Below are positions 16,113 through 26,082 of a stretch of DNA of 64,000 bases, in pieces. The DNA is from Chlorobiota bacterium. Its GTDB lineage: Bacteria > Bacteroidota > Ignavibacteria > OLB7. The notes beneath the pieces were generated by a model. That model was not told the origin of the DNA and ran no database searches. It saw only the letters and a program-made list of their open reading frames with translations. The stretch is from positions 124,001 to 188,000 of the forward strand of contig JAQBOZ010000028.1 in NCBI GenBank assembly GCA_028287785.1. Reading direction: 5' to 3'. How positions within the stretch are numbered: position 1 is the stretch's first letter; the number at the start of each line of letters is the position of its first letter. The position numbers and the translations under genes were made by a program.

Positions 16113-17624
16113 CTACAACTTCACGCAGACATTTTTCAATTCCGTGTAGAACTCCACCGAGTGAATACCCCCCTCGCGCCCGACACCGCTCAGCTTTGTT
16201 CCGCCGAACGGCGTGCGGAGATCGCGGAGGAACCAGGTGTTCACCCAGACCATCCCCGCCTCCACCCGCCGCGCCACGCGATGGGCGCGGCTCAGGTTCG
16301 TGGTCCAGATGGCGGCGCAGAGGCCGTAGCTGGAATCGTTCGCCATGGCGATGGCCTCCTCCTCCGTATCGAACGGCTGGATATGGCAGACGGGGCCGAA
16401 GATCTCCTCGCGGATGCAGCGCGCCGTCTCCGGCAGGCCGGTCCAGATCGTCGGCTGGATGTAGGCGCCGTCGGCGAACGCGGGGCCCAGATCGGGGATG
16501 CCGCCGCCGGTGATCACGGTGGCCCCCTCCTCGCGCGCCAGGTTGCAGTAGTAGAGCACCTTCTCGCGGTGTCCCTTCGAGATCAGCGGACCCATCGTCG
16601 TCTCCGGCAGCGTCGGGTCGCCAAGCCTGAGCGATTCCGCCTCCAGCTTCAGCGCCTCCACGAACCGATCGAAGATCGAACGCTCCACGTAGACGCGTTC
16701 GGAGCAGAGGCAGACCTGGCCGCAGTTGGAGAAGGTGGAGCGCGCGGTCCCCTTCACCGCCGCGTCGAAATCGGCGTCGGCGAAGATGATGGCGGGGTTC
16801 TTCCCCCCCAGCTCGAAGGAGAGATGTTTGACGTTGGCGGCGGCGGTCCGCATGATGGCCTGTCCGGTGCGGCTTTCGCCGGTGAAGGTGATCGCGGAGA
16901 TCTCCGGGTGTTGGGTGATCGCCTCGCCGGCGGAATCGGGACCGAACCCATGCACCACGTTGTAGACGCCGGGGGGAATCCCCACCTCGTTCATCACCTC
17001 GGCCAGCAGCGTCGCCGTGGCGGGAGTTTCCTCTGACGGCTTCACGATCACCGCGTTGCCGCACGCCAGCGCCGGGGCCACTTTCCAGGTCATCAGCAGC
17101 AGCGGGAGATTCCACGGGCATATCACGCCGACCACCCCGAGCGGCGAGCGGAGGGCGTAGTTGAGCGCCCCCTCGCCATCGGCGGTGTCGGTCTGGAAGC
17201 ATTCGGTGGGGAGATTACGTATCAGGTTGGCGAATATCCTGAAGTTGGCGGCGCCGCGGGGGATATCGACCTCGCAGGCCCAGCCGAGCGGCTTGCCGGT
17301 GTCCGCGATCTCCGCCTGGAGAAACTCATCGAACCGTTCCATGATCCGGTCAGCCACTTTTGCAACCAGATCCAGCCGGGCATTGGCGGGCATCGTCCCC
17401 CAGGGGCCTTTCAGCGCCTCCCTTGCCGCCAGCACAGCGCGATCCACATCGGCGGCTCCCCCCTCGGACACATCGGCCACCACCCGTCCGTCCACCGGGC
17501 TGATATCCGGGAACGTGGCACCGCTGATGGCATCGACAAACCGGCCGTTGATGAACAGGGGGAGTTTTTTCGGGGATTCGGATGTCGATAGTTCCATGTT
17601 CGACACGGGTTCGGATGCCAGCAT
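16113..17624 (-). CDS. nbaE: 2-Aminomuconate 6-semialdehyde dehydrogenase
   Basis: An aldehyde dehydrogenase superfamily enzyme (about 503 residues from 17624, or 494 from 17597). Catalytic residues are visible: N172 in 'CPWNLPLLL', E271 in 'SFELGGKNPAI' and C305 in 'NCGQVCLCSERVYVE', with the NAD site segment 'TFTGESRTG'. The 'GQVCLCSERVYVERSIFD' and 'PLISKGHREKVLYY' versions are typical of 2-hydroxymuconate and 2-aminomuconate semialdehyde dehydrogenases. A frame extension to 17822 runs through a palindromic repeat and is rejected. It is the most upstream pathway gene of the minus-strand cluster. The amino over the hydroxy substrate is inferred from the neighbouring 3-hydroxyanthranilate genes. 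Confidence 0.93.
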   Translation of the reverse strand: MLASEPVSNMELSTSESPKKLPLFINGRFVDAISGATFPDISPVDGRVVADVSEGGAADVDRAVLAAREALKGPWGTMPANARLDLVAKVADRIMERFDEFLQAEIADTGKPLGWACEVDIPRGAANFRIFANLIRNLPTECFQTDTADGEGALNYALRSPLGVVGVICPWNLPLLLMTWKVAPALACGNAVIVKPSEETPATATLLAEVMNEVGIPPGVYNVVHGFGPDSAGEAITQHPEISAITFTGESRTGQAIMRTAAANVKHLSFELGGKNPAIIFADADFDAAVKGTARSTFSNCGQVCLCSERVYVERSIFDRFVEALKLEAESLRLGDPTLPETTMGPLISKGHREKVLYYCNLAREEGATVITGGGIPDLGPAFADGAYIQPTIWTGLPETARCIREEIFGPVCHIQPFDTEEEAIAMANDSSYGLCAAIWTTNLSRAHRVARRVEAGMVWVNTWFLRDLRTPFGGTKLSGVGREGGIHSVEFYTELKNVCVKL

Positions 17625-17724
17625 GAGTGTACCGGGGAAGATCAATGATTGGAGCACCGCGCCGGGATGACGGGGACGAAGTGGAGAAATTACGCCCTGG
17701 TTCCCCCATCGCGCAAATGGCACC

Positions 17725-17753
17725 GTCGGGGCAGGTTTAAAACCTGCCCCGAC
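17725..17753. repeat. 29 bp perfect palindrome, dispersed repeat copy 2
   Basis: The arm GTCGGGGCAGGT, the loop TTAAA and the exact complement of the arm give the same 12-5-12 design as the element at 10669-10697, with compensating changes in both arms. It lies in the divergent region between the semialdehyde dehydrogenase and mscS genes. Confidence 0.85.
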
Positions 17754-17820
17754 GTGCCACCACGTTCGATCAGGTTGCGTATTTTGAACGCTCCTATTCC
17801 AAAACGGATATTGCCCCGAC

Positions 17821-18624
17821 ATGGATTCTACTCTTCAATCGCTCACGAAATACCTGACGGCGCAGAACCTGATGGCAACGCTCGTCACGTTCGGCTGGAG
17901 GCTGTTGAGCGCCCTCATCGTCCTTGTGATCGGGATGATCCTGATCCGGCTCCTGAGCTCGATCACGCGAAGCACGCTCAAGCGCACCGTTCGCGACACT
18001 ACAGTCCGGCGCTACACGCTCAGCGCGCTGAAGATCCTCCTCTGGATCATCCTGATCATCATTCTGCTGAGCGTCTTCGGCATCGAGACCACATCGCTGG
18101 CGGCGATCCTGGCGGCGGCGGGGCTGGCGATCGGCCTGGCATTACAGGGCTCGCTCTCCAATCTGGCGGCGGGGTTCATGCTCCTCCTCTTCCGCCCGTT
18201 CAAGGCGGGGGATGAGATCGAAGTGGCAACGGTAACCGGAACGGTGATCGAAATAGGCATTTTCTCGACGATTGTGGACACGCCCGACAACGTCCGCGCG
18301 TTCATTCCGAATGGGATGATCTTCTCCGGCGTAATCAAGAACAGAAGCGTGAACGAGTATCTGCGGGTGGAGGTCAAGCTGACGATTGCCCCGAACAGCG
18401 ATATCACCAAAACGCAGCAGATCATCCACCGCGTCCTCGCCGGGAACGACCTGATCCTTGAGGTGCCCCGTCCCGATGTCCATGTCGTGGAGGACCCGGC
18501 GGCCGGCATCACCATCGCCATACGCCCGTACGCGAAGCTGAAAAACGCCGACGCCGTCCGCACGACGGTGAACAAGGCGGTTCGCGAGGAGCTGCGCGCG
18601 TCCGGGACCGAGGTGATGAAATAG
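17821..18624 (+). CDS. mscS: Small-conductance mechanosensitive channel (MscS family)
   Basis: This 267-residue inner-membrane protein has the minimal MscS layout: three membrane helices (about 20-43, 62-82, 88-115) and a cytosolic beta domain. The pore helix is 'LAAILAAAGLAIGLALQGSLSNLAAGFMLLLFRPFKAGDEIEV', with the Gly/Ala packing and the signature LQGSLSNLAAG. After it come 'TGTVIEIGIFSTIVDTPDNVRAFIPNG' and a short alpha-beta C-terminus. It opens under membrane tension to release solutes during osmotic downshock. It is divergent from the kynurenine cluster and appears to be a single-gene unit. Confidence 0.95.
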   Translation: MDSTLQSLTKYLTAQNLMATLVTFGWRLLSALIVLVIGMILIRLLSSITRSTLKRTVRDTTVRRYTLSALKILLWIILIIILLSVFGIETTSLAAILAAAGLAIGLALQGSLSNLAAGFMLLLFRPFKAGDEIEVATVTGTVIEIGIFSTIVDTPDNVRAFIPNGMIFSGVIKNRSVNEYLRVEVKLTIAPNSDITKTQQIIHRVLAGNDLILEVPRPDVHVVEDPAAGITIAIRPYAKLKNADAVRTTVNKAVREELRASGTEVMK

Positions 18625-18751
18625 GTACGCACCACGGGTCGTCGGCTCCATCCCGAGCAATCATCATCGGCCGCCGTGCCGACGACATCAATCATGGTGG
18701 TACAGTGTTTGAGTTGCTATGAAAAACAAGGGCATTTCAAACGGAGGCAGT

Positions 18752-18970
18752 ATGGAGCCGGTGATCATCTATCTTCAACATAGCAGGCCAGATCTCTGGA
18801 TGGCAATCTCCCCTTCACTTCCCGATCAGGTGAGCGAGGCGGAGACGCTGGAAGGGGCGATCGCGCCGATGAAGCAGGCGCTTGAAACGTATGTCTGCCG
18901 CAATCTTGGAACCGCGTATAACGGGCAGGAGATCGAAGTGGTCTATTACAGTCTTCCCCGGAACCGGTAA
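18752..18970 (+). CDS. Small hypothetical protein, HicB-antitoxin-like N-terminal fold
   Basis: A 72-residue protein if it starts at the ATG at 18752, preceded by GGAGG at 18743-18747; an upstream ATG at 18719 adds 11 residues without a ribosome site. 'MEPVIIYLQHSRPDLWMAISPSLPDQVSEAETLEGAIAPMKQALETYV' has the beta-strand, loop and helix order of HicB-type partial RNase H folds, where a peptide strand is followed by an 'A-xx-T-LEEA' helix. No HicA toxin gene is visible beside it, so the likeness is only suggestive. Its stop is 3 bp from the convergent queG stop. Confidence 0.6.
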   Translation: MEPVIIYLQHSRPDLWMAISPSLPDQVSEAETLEGAIAPMKQALETYVCRNLGTAYNGQEIEVVYYSLPRNR

Positions 18971-18973
18971 CGG

Positions 18974-19924
18974 TTATCTCTCCTTTCCCCGCTCAAGCCC
19001 GCGCGCGTTGCGCCGCATTCCCTCCGCCGTTGCCCGGCGGACGGGGCTTCCCTGAAAACGCTCCTGAAACTCCTCGTCCGGCATCGTCCGCAACTGCTCG
19101 ATCGTAAGGCCGAGCACGCCGGGTCGCGGCTCGAACGATGATTCGGTGGTGGGCTGCTGAAAGCGATTCCACGGGCAGACATCCTGACAGATATCGCAGC
19201 CGAACGCCCATCCCTCCATCGCCTTCCCCATCTCATCGCTCAACTCATCCTTCGGCTTCTCCTCGATCGTGATATAGCTGATGCAGCGCGTTCCGTCCAC
19301 CTGATATGGCGCAAAGATCGCGTCGGTGGGACAGGCATCGATGCAGCGGGTGCAGGTGCCGCAGAAATCGGGGATCGATGGCGTATGCTCCAGATCGAGC
19401 GAGGAGATCAGCACGCCGAGGAAGACCCAGCTTCCCATCCGCCGGGTGATGACGTTGGAGTGTTTCCCCATCCAGCCGAGCCCCGCCCGCACCGCCCACG
19501 ACTTCTCCAGCACCGGCCCGGTATCCACATACCAGCGCGATTCCGCCTCCGGCGCCAGCGTCAGGATATGGCGGTGGAGCGCCTTGAGCCTGTTCGGAAG
19601 GATGTTGTGGTAGTCGCGACCCCACGCATAGCGGCTGATCCTGGCGTGGTCGGGATCGTCCGAATGGGCGTGCGGCGTATAATAATTGCGCGCCACGACG
19701 ATCACCGAGCGGGCCGACGGGAGTATCTCACGCACATCATAGCGGCGGTCGATATTCCTCTCCATCCATCCCATCGAACCGTGGAGGCCGTCCCTGATCC
19801 AGTCCTCGTACCGGGCTCCCTCCAGATCCATCCGCTCCGCCGGGGCAAAGCCTATCAGATCGAAGCCGAGCTCGACGATCGCGTGCCGCCGGATCTTCTC
19901 TGTCAATTCCCGTTGCTCGGACAT
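18974..19924 (-). CDS. queG: Epoxyqueuosine reductase
   Basis: A cobalamin-dependent iron-sulfur enzyme that makes queuosine from epoxyqueuosine in tRNA. The start at 19924 ('MSEQRELTEKIRRHAIVELGFD') gives 316 residues, near the family's usual length. Visible features are 'GARYEDWIRDGLHGSMGWMERN', 'SVIVVARNYYTP', 'RLKALHRHI', 'YVDTGPVLEKSWAVRAGLGWMGKHSN' and two 4Fe-4S motifs, C-G-T-C-x2-C-x3-C-P and C-D-I-C-x2-V-C-P-W-N. The short C-terminus ends in 'GSPVRRATAEGMRRNA'. The Rieske gene lies 32 bp upstream on the same strand, so the two may share a transcript. Confidence 0.95.
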   Translation of the reverse strand: MSEQRELTEKIRRHAIVELGFDLIGFAPAERMDLEGARYEDWIRDGLHGSMGWMERNIDRRYDVREILPSARSVIVVARNYYTPHAHSDDPDHARISRYAWGRDYHNILPNRLKALHRHILTLAPEAESRWYVDTGPVLEKSWAVRAGLGWMGKHSNVITRRMGSWVFLGVLISSLDLEHTPSIPDFCGTCTRCIDACPTDAIFAPYQVDGTRCISYITIEEKPKDELSDEMGKAMEGWAFGCDICQDVCPWNRFQQPTTESSFEPRPGVLGLTIEQLRTMPDEEFQERFQGSPVRRATAEGMRRNARGLERGKER

Positions 19925-19956
19925 GAATGGCTCCCCGCGCGATGTTGGGTTATCGG

Positions 19957-20328
19957 TCAGATCGTCCAGGTTGGTTCCACCGGCTCCGGCTTTTCCAGCA
20001 TCACGCTCTCGCCGTCCAGATAGATCTCGTAGGTCTTCAGCCGCCCGTGGCCGCCGATCGCCTTTCCGGTTTCCAGATCGTAGATCCAGCCGTGCAGCGG
20101 GCATGTGACCGTGCAATCCTCGATAAACCCCTCGGCGATCACCGGCGCGTGCTGGTGCGGGCAGATGTTGTTGACCGCGTAGAGCGCATCGGCGATCATG
20201 AAGATCGCCACCTGCGTCTCCTCGTCGAAATAGATATTCTTCCCCTGCCGCCGGGGAACCTCCCTGACGGAACAGGCGCGGATGAACTCCTTCCCATCCT
20301 CCCGCGTGATGGCCTTGCTGTCGAACAT
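19957..20328 (-). CDS. Rieske 2Fe-2S ferredoxin
   Basis: The start at 20328 ('MFDSKAITREDGKEFIRACSV') gives 123 residues, the size of stand-alone Rieske ferredoxins. The cluster ligands are C56 and H58 in 'NNICPHQHAPV' and C76 and H79 in 'VTCPLHGWIYDLETGK'. 'KTYEIYLDGESVMLEKP' resembles the C-terminus of NirD/BphA3-like ferredoxins. The protein is soluble, with no signal peptide, and would carry electrons to an oxygenase or reductase that is not identified here. The MBL hydrolase gene upstream and queG downstream are on the same strand. Confidence 0.93.
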   Translation of the reverse strand: MFDSKAITREDGKEFIRACSVREVPRRQGKNIYFDEETQVAIFMIADALYAVNNICPHQHAPVIAEGFIEDCTVTCPLHGWIYDLETGKAIGGHGRLKTYEIYLDGESVMLEKPEPVEPTWTI

Positions 20329-20401
20329 GCTCAACGTCGGCCTCCCCTGAAATCCACGGTGCTGGCCCGGCGCGGACGGCGATATGTAGCCCCCCGTCGC
20401 A

Positions 20402-21265
20402 TCACAGATCCACCGTCCCGGCAATCTCGAAGCCCCGTTTGCCGGCGATGATGCGCGCGGCGTGCGTAAAGGCATCGTGCTCGAAACAGAGGAGCCAGCG
20501 ACGTTCGAACGCCTCGGGGAGAAATCGCTTCTTCTCCTCCAGCGTGGTCAGCGGAAAGTTGTCATAGCCCATCATATAGGGAAATGGGAGATGCGCGCTG
20601 GTCGGTATCAGGTCGGCACAGTAGACCAGCCCTCCCGGCGCGTCTTCTCCGCCGGAGCCGTTCACGATCACCATCTGCATGGCGCGGGTGTGGCCGTGCA
20701 CCGTCCGCAGCTCGATGCCCGGAAGGAACTCCCCGTCGCCGTCGATCGTGGAGAGAAGATCCTGCCGCGCCACCGGCTCCCAGTTCTCGGGCATAAAGCT
20801 CGCGCGATCCTTGTCCGTGGGATTGCGCGCCCACGTCAATTGATCCTTCTGCACGAAATGGCGGGCGTAGGGAAACGTGGGAACCGTCTCGCCGGAGGAA
20901 TCGATCCGCGTGGAGCCGCCGGCGTGATCGAAATGAAGATGCGTGTAGATGAAGTGGGTGACATCCTCAAGCCCCACCCCGTGCCGGGCAAGCTCCCCAT
21001 CGAGCGTGTAGACGCTGTTGTCCAGCGCGTAGATCGATTCCAGCTTCTCCCCCATCTTTCCGCCGCAGCCGGCATCCACCACGATCGTGTTCCCGTTTCC
21101 ACGGATCAGCAGCGCCCGTGCCGACATCGCTATCCTGTTCTGCTCATCGAAATGCGGGTAGGCCCTGGACCAGAGATTTTTCGGCACCACGCCGAACATC
21201 GCCCCGCCATCCAGCGCGAACCGGCATGTCTCGATCAGATCCACATCGTACTCACCGATCTTCAT
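20402..21265 (-). CDS. MBL-fold metallo-hydrolase
   Basis: A 287-residue metallo-beta-lactamase-fold protein with the metal motif 'YTHLHFDHAGG' (H109, H111, D113, H114), a further His in 'RTVHGHTRAMQM' and 'VYCADLIPTSAH' for the bridging Asp. The pattern, including 'NTIVVDAGCGGKMGEK', is typical of AHL-lactonase/GumP-like hydrolases, but also of many enzymes of unknown substrate. No signal peptide is visible. It begins the minus-strand MBL-Rieske-queG run and is divergent from gap. The substrate remains unknown. Confidence 0.9.
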   Translation of the reverse strand: MKIGEYDVDLIETCRFALDGGAMFGVVPKNLWSRAYPHFDEQNRIAMSARALLIRGNGNTIVVDAGCGGKMGEKLESIYALDNSVYTLDGELARHGVGLEDVTHFIYTHLHFDHAGGSTRIDSSGETVPTFPYARHFVQKDQLTWARNPTDKDRASFMPENWEPVARQDLLSTIDGDGEFLPGIELRTVHGHTRAMQMVIVNGSGGEDAPGGLVYCADLIPTSAHLPFPYMMGYDNFPLTTLEEKKRFLPEAFERRWLLCFEHDAFTHAARIIAGKRGFEIAGTVDL

Positions 21266-21453
21266 AAGCGGATATCCTCCGTTGATGTTCCTTCCCTTTT
21301 CCCCACGAATATAGCCAGCCGGCGGACCGCGCGCGGCCCTGTTACCGACTGCTACGGCGGTGCCCCGGCAAATTCGTAAGTTTGAACACTTTTCTTGTAC
21401 AACCTTTCACACCGGCCCGCTCGGGCCAATCATCAAGGAGCAGAGCAGATTCC

Positions 21454-22452
<999 letters not shown>

Positions 22453-22517
22453 AACGTCGCGGCCCCTGCCCCGCAAGGCTCCGCGGCTTTCGATGATGGC
22501 TACAACGATATGTTCAC

Positions 22518-22543
22518 GACCCGGCCTTCCCAGGGGCCGGGTC
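22518..22543 (+). terminator. Hairpin between gap and pgk
   Basis: The arm GACCCGGCC and its exact complement are separated by eight bases. The structure is followed by CATCTGTATTTATCC, which is not a full U-tract. It may attenuate or process a gap-pgk transcript. Confidence 0.5.
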
Positions 22544-22575
22544 ATCTGTATTTATCCTCCAACCCACTGAAGCAG

Positions 22576-23763
22576 ATGGTTCGTTCCATTGATGATATCG
22601 ACCTCGCCGGCAAACGCGTCCTGGTGCGCGTGGACTTCAACGTCCCTCTCGATGACAATGGCCGGATCACCGACGACAAGCGGATCACCGAGTCGCTGCC
22701 GACGATCCGCAGGATCATCGAGAGCGGCGGGCGGGCCATTCTCATGTCCCATCTGGGACGCCCGAAGGGGGAACGCAGGGAGAAATACTCCCTCCGGCCG
22801 GTGGCGGAACGCCTCTCCGAACTCCTCGGCAACGAGGTAAAGCTGGCCCCCGACTGCATCGGGAACGAGACGAAGCTGATGGTCGCCGGCATGGAGGATG
22901 GCGATGTGCTGCTGCTGGAGAACCTCCGGTTTCACAAGGAGGAGGAGGCCAACGATCAGGGGTTTGCACAACAGCTCGCCGAGCTGGGAGATGTCTATAT
23001 CAACGACGCGTTCGGCACGGCGCACCGCGCCCACGCCTCCACCGAGGCGGTTGCCCATCTGCTGCCGGAGCACGCGGCGGGCTATCTTCTGCTGAAGGAG
23101 TTGAAATTTCTCGGCGATGCGGTCCGTAACCCGGAACGCCCGTTCGTGGCGATTCTCGGCGGCTCGAAGATCTCCGGCAAGATCGATGTGATCCACGAAT
23201 TGCTGGACAAATGCGACACGATCCTGATCGGCGGCGGGATGATGTTCACATTCTACAAGGCCCAGGGGAAGGAAGTCGGGGCGTCGCTGGTGGAGGAGGA
23301 CAAGGTCGACATGGCCCGCCGGATTCTGGATGACGCGGCCGCGAAGAACGTGGCGCTGATCCTCCCGACCGACGTGGTGGTAGCCGACAGGTTCGCCGCC
23401 GACGCGGAGACGCGCGTTGTGGCGATCGATGAGATCCCCGCCGGCTGGATGGGGCTGGATATCGGCCCGGGGACGCGGCAGGATTTTGCCGAACGGATCA
23501 TCACCGCCAGGACCGTGATCTGGAACGGCCCGATGGGGGTCTTCGAGATGGAGAAATTTGCGGCGGGAACAAAGGCCGTTGCCGAGGCGCTTGTGACCGC
23601 AACCGAGCATGGCGGCATGACGATCGTCGGCGGCGGCGATTCCGCTGCGGCGATCGCGGAGCTGAAGCTGGCCGACAAGGTGACGCATGTCTCCACCGGC
23701 GGCGGCGCATCGCTGGAGTTTCTTGAAGGGAAGGAGCTTCCGGGCGTTCAAGCACTCAGGTGA
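22576..23763 (+). CDS. pgk: Phosphoglycerate kinase
   Basis: The start at 22576 ('[25 protein letters not shown]') gives 395 residues, the normal size; an upstream in-frame ATG at 22510 lies within the hairpin region. Signature segments are '[13 protein letters not shown]', '[12 protein letters not shown]', '[12 protein letters not shown]', '[13 protein letters not shown]', '[16 protein letters not shown]', 'WNGPMGVFE' and the nucleotide-binding 'GGGDSAAAI' with '[13 protein letters not shown]'. It transfers phosphate between 1,3-bisphosphoglycerate and ADP in central carbon metabolism. It forms a glycolytic pair with gap. Confidence 0.97.
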   Translation: MVRSIDDIDLAGKRVLVRVDFNVPLDDNGRITDDKRITESLPTIRRIIESGGRAILMSHLGRPKGERREKYSLRPVAERLSELLGNEVKLAPDCIGNETKLMVAGMEDGDVLLLENLRFHKEEEANDQGFAQQLAELGDVYINDAFGTAHRAHASTEAVAHLLPEHAAGYLLLKELKFLGDAVRNPERPFVAILGGSKISGKIDVIHELLDKCDTILIGGGMMFTFYKAQGKEVGASLVEEDKVDMARRILDDAAAKNVALILPTDVVVADRFAADAETRVVAIDEIPAGWMGLDIGPGTRQDFAERIITARTVIWNGPMGVFEMEKFAAGTKAVAEALVTATEHGGMTIVGGGDSAAAIAELKLADKVTHVSTGGGASLEFLEGKELPGVQALR

Positions 23764-23895
23764 TCGTTTCGGAGAACGTTGCCGGCGTAGATTGCCGTTG
23801 TGATGAATGATCAACCCGATAGAGTGCAACATCGATCCGGCATATCGTCTCCTCCGGTTCACCGGCGGTCCGTAACTTCACAATCCGATTTCCGG

Positions 23896-23918
23896 GATAC
23901 CGTCTTTCCGACGGTATC
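23896..23918 (+). terminator. Terminator-like hairpin after pgk
   Basis: GATACCGTC and its exact complement enclose TTTCC, followed by TTCG. It lies 133 bp after the pgk stop and 65 bp before the rhomboid start, so it likely ends the gap-pgk transcript. Confidence 0.6.
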
Positions 23919-23982
23919 TTCGCGCGACGTTCGCCGGAATCGGTTCGCGACCGGCCCAGGACACCGTAATGGACAGACCTTT

Positions 23983-24858
23983 ATGAGAATGTTTCCTCCC
24001 GTGATCAAGTGGTTGCTCGGGATCAACGTGGCGCTCTTCCTTATCGGATTTATTCCGATCGGGCACGATGGGCTTACCCTCAACAATTTCCTCCAGAGCT
24101 ATGGGATGCTCTGGCCCGTGGGCACGCATTTCAGGGCATGGCAGATCTTTACGCATCTGTTCCTGCACGCCGACATCAGCCACATCTTCTTCAACATGCT
24201 GGTGCTCTGGATGTTCGGCATGGAACTGGAACAGATGTGGGGATCGCGAAGGTTTGCCGCATATTATTTTCTCTGCGGGATCGGCGCCGCGCTGGCGCAG
24301 CTCCTTGTCTCGTTTCTGCTGAAGGATACATCGCCCGCGCTTGGAGCATCCGGCGCCATCATGGGCGTGGTGATAGCCTTCGGCCTGGCCTACCCGAACC
24401 GGACGATCCTGATGGGCTTCTTCTTCCCGCTCCCGGCCAAGTTCGCGGTGCTGGTGATGGTCGGAATCGATCTCTACATGGGGATCTCCCGCGGCGATCA
24501 TGTTGCCCATTTCGCCCACCTTGGCGGCGCGCTGATGGGGTTTATTCTCGTCAAGATCGGCGGGGTAATCACGCTTGGTGGAATCTTCGATCGCTTCCCG
24601 TGGTTCAATATGGGGCCGGTCCCGCGGATGCAGACATTCGCCACGCCGCCGCCACAGCAGCGGCAGCCGGCGGGCGCCCGCGTGATGGACGTGCAGTATC
24701 GCGATGTCCAGCCCCGGCGCGATGCCCCGGTCACGATGAAATTCTCCAATCAGGAGCAGATCGACGCGATCCTGGACAAGATCTCCCACTCAGGCTATCA
24801 GACATTGACCGAGGAGGAGAAATCGATCATCGCCGAGGCGGGAAAAAACCTGCGATGA
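23983..24858 (+). CDS. Rhomboid-family intramembrane serine protease
   Basis: The start at 23983 ('MRMFPPVIKWLLGINVALFLIG') gives 291 residues; a longer frame to 23800 runs through a terminator. Six hydrophobic segments form the rhomboid core. Visible motifs are 'WQIFTHLFLHADISHIFFNMLVLWMFG' with the H-x5-N loop region, catalytic S123 in 'LGASGAIMG' and the partner His in 'HVAHFAHLGGALMG' (about residue 179). A soluble C-terminal tail (about 200-291) ends in 'IDAILDKISHSGYQTLTEEEKSIIAEAG', the DUF6576-type helical tail found on FCB rhomboids. Substrates are unknown. ispG follows 63 bp downstream. Confidence 0.93.
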   Translation: MRMFPPVIKWLLGINVALFLIGFIPIGHDGLTLNNFLQSYGMLWPVGTHFRAWQIFTHLFLHADISHIFFNMLVLWMFGMELEQMWGSRRFAAYYFLCGIGAALAQLLVSFLLKDTSPALGASGAIMGVVIAFGLAYPNRTILMGFFFPLPAKFAVLVMVGIDLYMGISRGDHVAHFAHLGGALMGFILVKIGGVITLGGIFDRFPWFNMGPVPRMQTFATPPPQQRQPAGARVMDVQYRDVQPRRDAPVTMKFSNQEQIDAILDKISHSGYQTLTEEEKSIIAEAGKNLR

Positions 24859-24921
24859 TATCGCCCATCCGGCTGCCCCGGCCGGTGCGCGTACAGCTTT
24901 TTCAGAAACCTTGAGAACACG

Positions 24922-26061
24922 ATGAACAGCAACTCGATAGACATCCCCATCATTGGTCAGAACGGGGCCGCGCGGGATGAATACCCCATCGCGACAGCCC
25001 CATTCCATCGCCGGAAAACCCGCCGCGTGATGATCGGCTCGATCCCCGTGGGGGGAGGCGCGCCGATCTCCGTGCAGACGATGACCAAGACGAAAACCGG
25101 CGACGCGGCGGCGACGATCGCGCAGATCAAGCGATGCGAGGAGGCCGGTGTCGATATCGTCCGCGTGACCATCAACGACCACGAGGCGGCCGACGCGATC
25201 GCGGAGATCGTCCGCGGCGTCAACGTCCCGATCGTCGCCGATATCCACTTCAACCACATCTTCGCCCTGAAGGCGATCGAGGGAGGAGTGGCGAAGGTGA
25301 GGATCAATCCGGGGAATATCGGTTCCAAGGAGAGGATTCATCAGGTGTTGAAGGCCGCGAAGGAACGGGGAATTCCGATCCGCATCGGGGTCAACTCCGG
25401 CTCGCTGGAGGAGGATATCCTGGCGAAACACGGCTATCCCACCGCGGAGGCCCTCTTCGAGTCGGCGATGCGCCACGCGGAGATCGGCGAGGAGATCGGG
25501 TTTACCGATATGATCATATCGGTGAAATCGACCGATGTGCGGCTGATGATCGAGGCATACCGGCTGATCGCCGAGCGGACCGATTACCCGCTCCATCTCG
25601 GCGTCACGGAGGCGGGGACCACGCGCGTGGGGACCATCAAATCGGCGGTCGGCATCGGAACGCTGCTGGCCGAGGGGATCGGCGATACGATCCGCGTGTC
25701 GCTGACCGATGAGCCGGAGCGGGAGGTCGAGGTGGGAAAGGAGATTCTCCGCTCGCTCGGCCTTGCATCGCGCGGCATCGAGATCATCGCCTGCCCGACC
25801 TGCGGACGCCTGGAGATCGATCTGTTCAAGGTGACCAAGGAGCTGGAGGACGCGTTGCAGGGGGTAAAGAAGCCGGTGAAGATTGCGCTGCTCGGCTGCG
25901 TGGTGAACGGGCCGGGCGAGGCGTCGGAGGCGGATATCGGCATCGCGGCCGGCAAGGGGGTCGGCATCCTCTATCGCAAGGGCGAAGTGGTCAGGCGGAT
26001 CAGAGAGGATGAAATCGTCGCGGCCGTGCTGGAGGAAGTAGCGAAATTCCAGCCGGAATAA
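24922..26061 (+). CDS. ispG: 4-Hydroxy-3-methylbut-2-en-1-yl diphosphate synthase
   Basis: The 379-residue enzyme of the non-mevalonate (MEP) isoprenoid pathway carries a 4Fe-4S cluster and reduces MEcPP to HMBPP. The TIM barrel has 'VGGGAPISVQTMTKTKTGD', 'GVDIVRVTINDHEAADA', 'VADIHFNHIFALKA' and 'VRINPGNIG'. The cluster ligands lie in 'IACPTCGRLEIDL' and 'LLGCVVNGPGEA'. The protein is the short bacterial form without the plant-type insertion. The N-terminal extension ('MNSNSIDIPIIGQ') is slightly longer than usual. It may be cotranscribed with the rhomboid gene, and a bidirectional hairpin follows at 26180-26220. Confidence 0.97.
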   Translation: MNSNSIDIPIIGQNGAARDEYPIATAPFHRRKTRRVMIGSIPVGGGAPISVQTMTKTKTGDAAATIAQIKRCEEAGVDIVRVTINDHEAADAIAEIVRGVNVPIVADIHFNHIFALKAIEGGVAKVRINPGNIGSKERIHQVLKAAKERGIPIRIGVNSGSLEEDILAKHGYPTAEALFESAMRHAEIGEEIGFTDMIISVKSTDVRLMIEAYRLIAERTDYPLHLGVTEAGTTRVGTIKSAVGIGTLLAEGIGDTIRVSLTDEPEREVEVGKEILRSLGLASRGIEIIACPTCGRLEIDLFKVTKELEDALQGVKKPVKIALLGCVVNGPGEASEADIGIAAGKGVGILYRKGEVVRRIREDEIVAAVLEEVAKFQPE

Positions 26062-26082
26062 CCGGAACCGAAACCTGTAGCT

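Noticed and set aside
17625..17822. N-terminal extension of the semialdehyde dehydrogenase through the palindrome
   Set aside because: The extension encodes the palindrome artefact GAGFKPAPT and lacks homology; the family starts near 17624.
18752..18970. HicAB toxin-antitoxin module
   Set aside because: Only a weak HicB-like pattern was seen and no HicA-type partner gene exists next to it.
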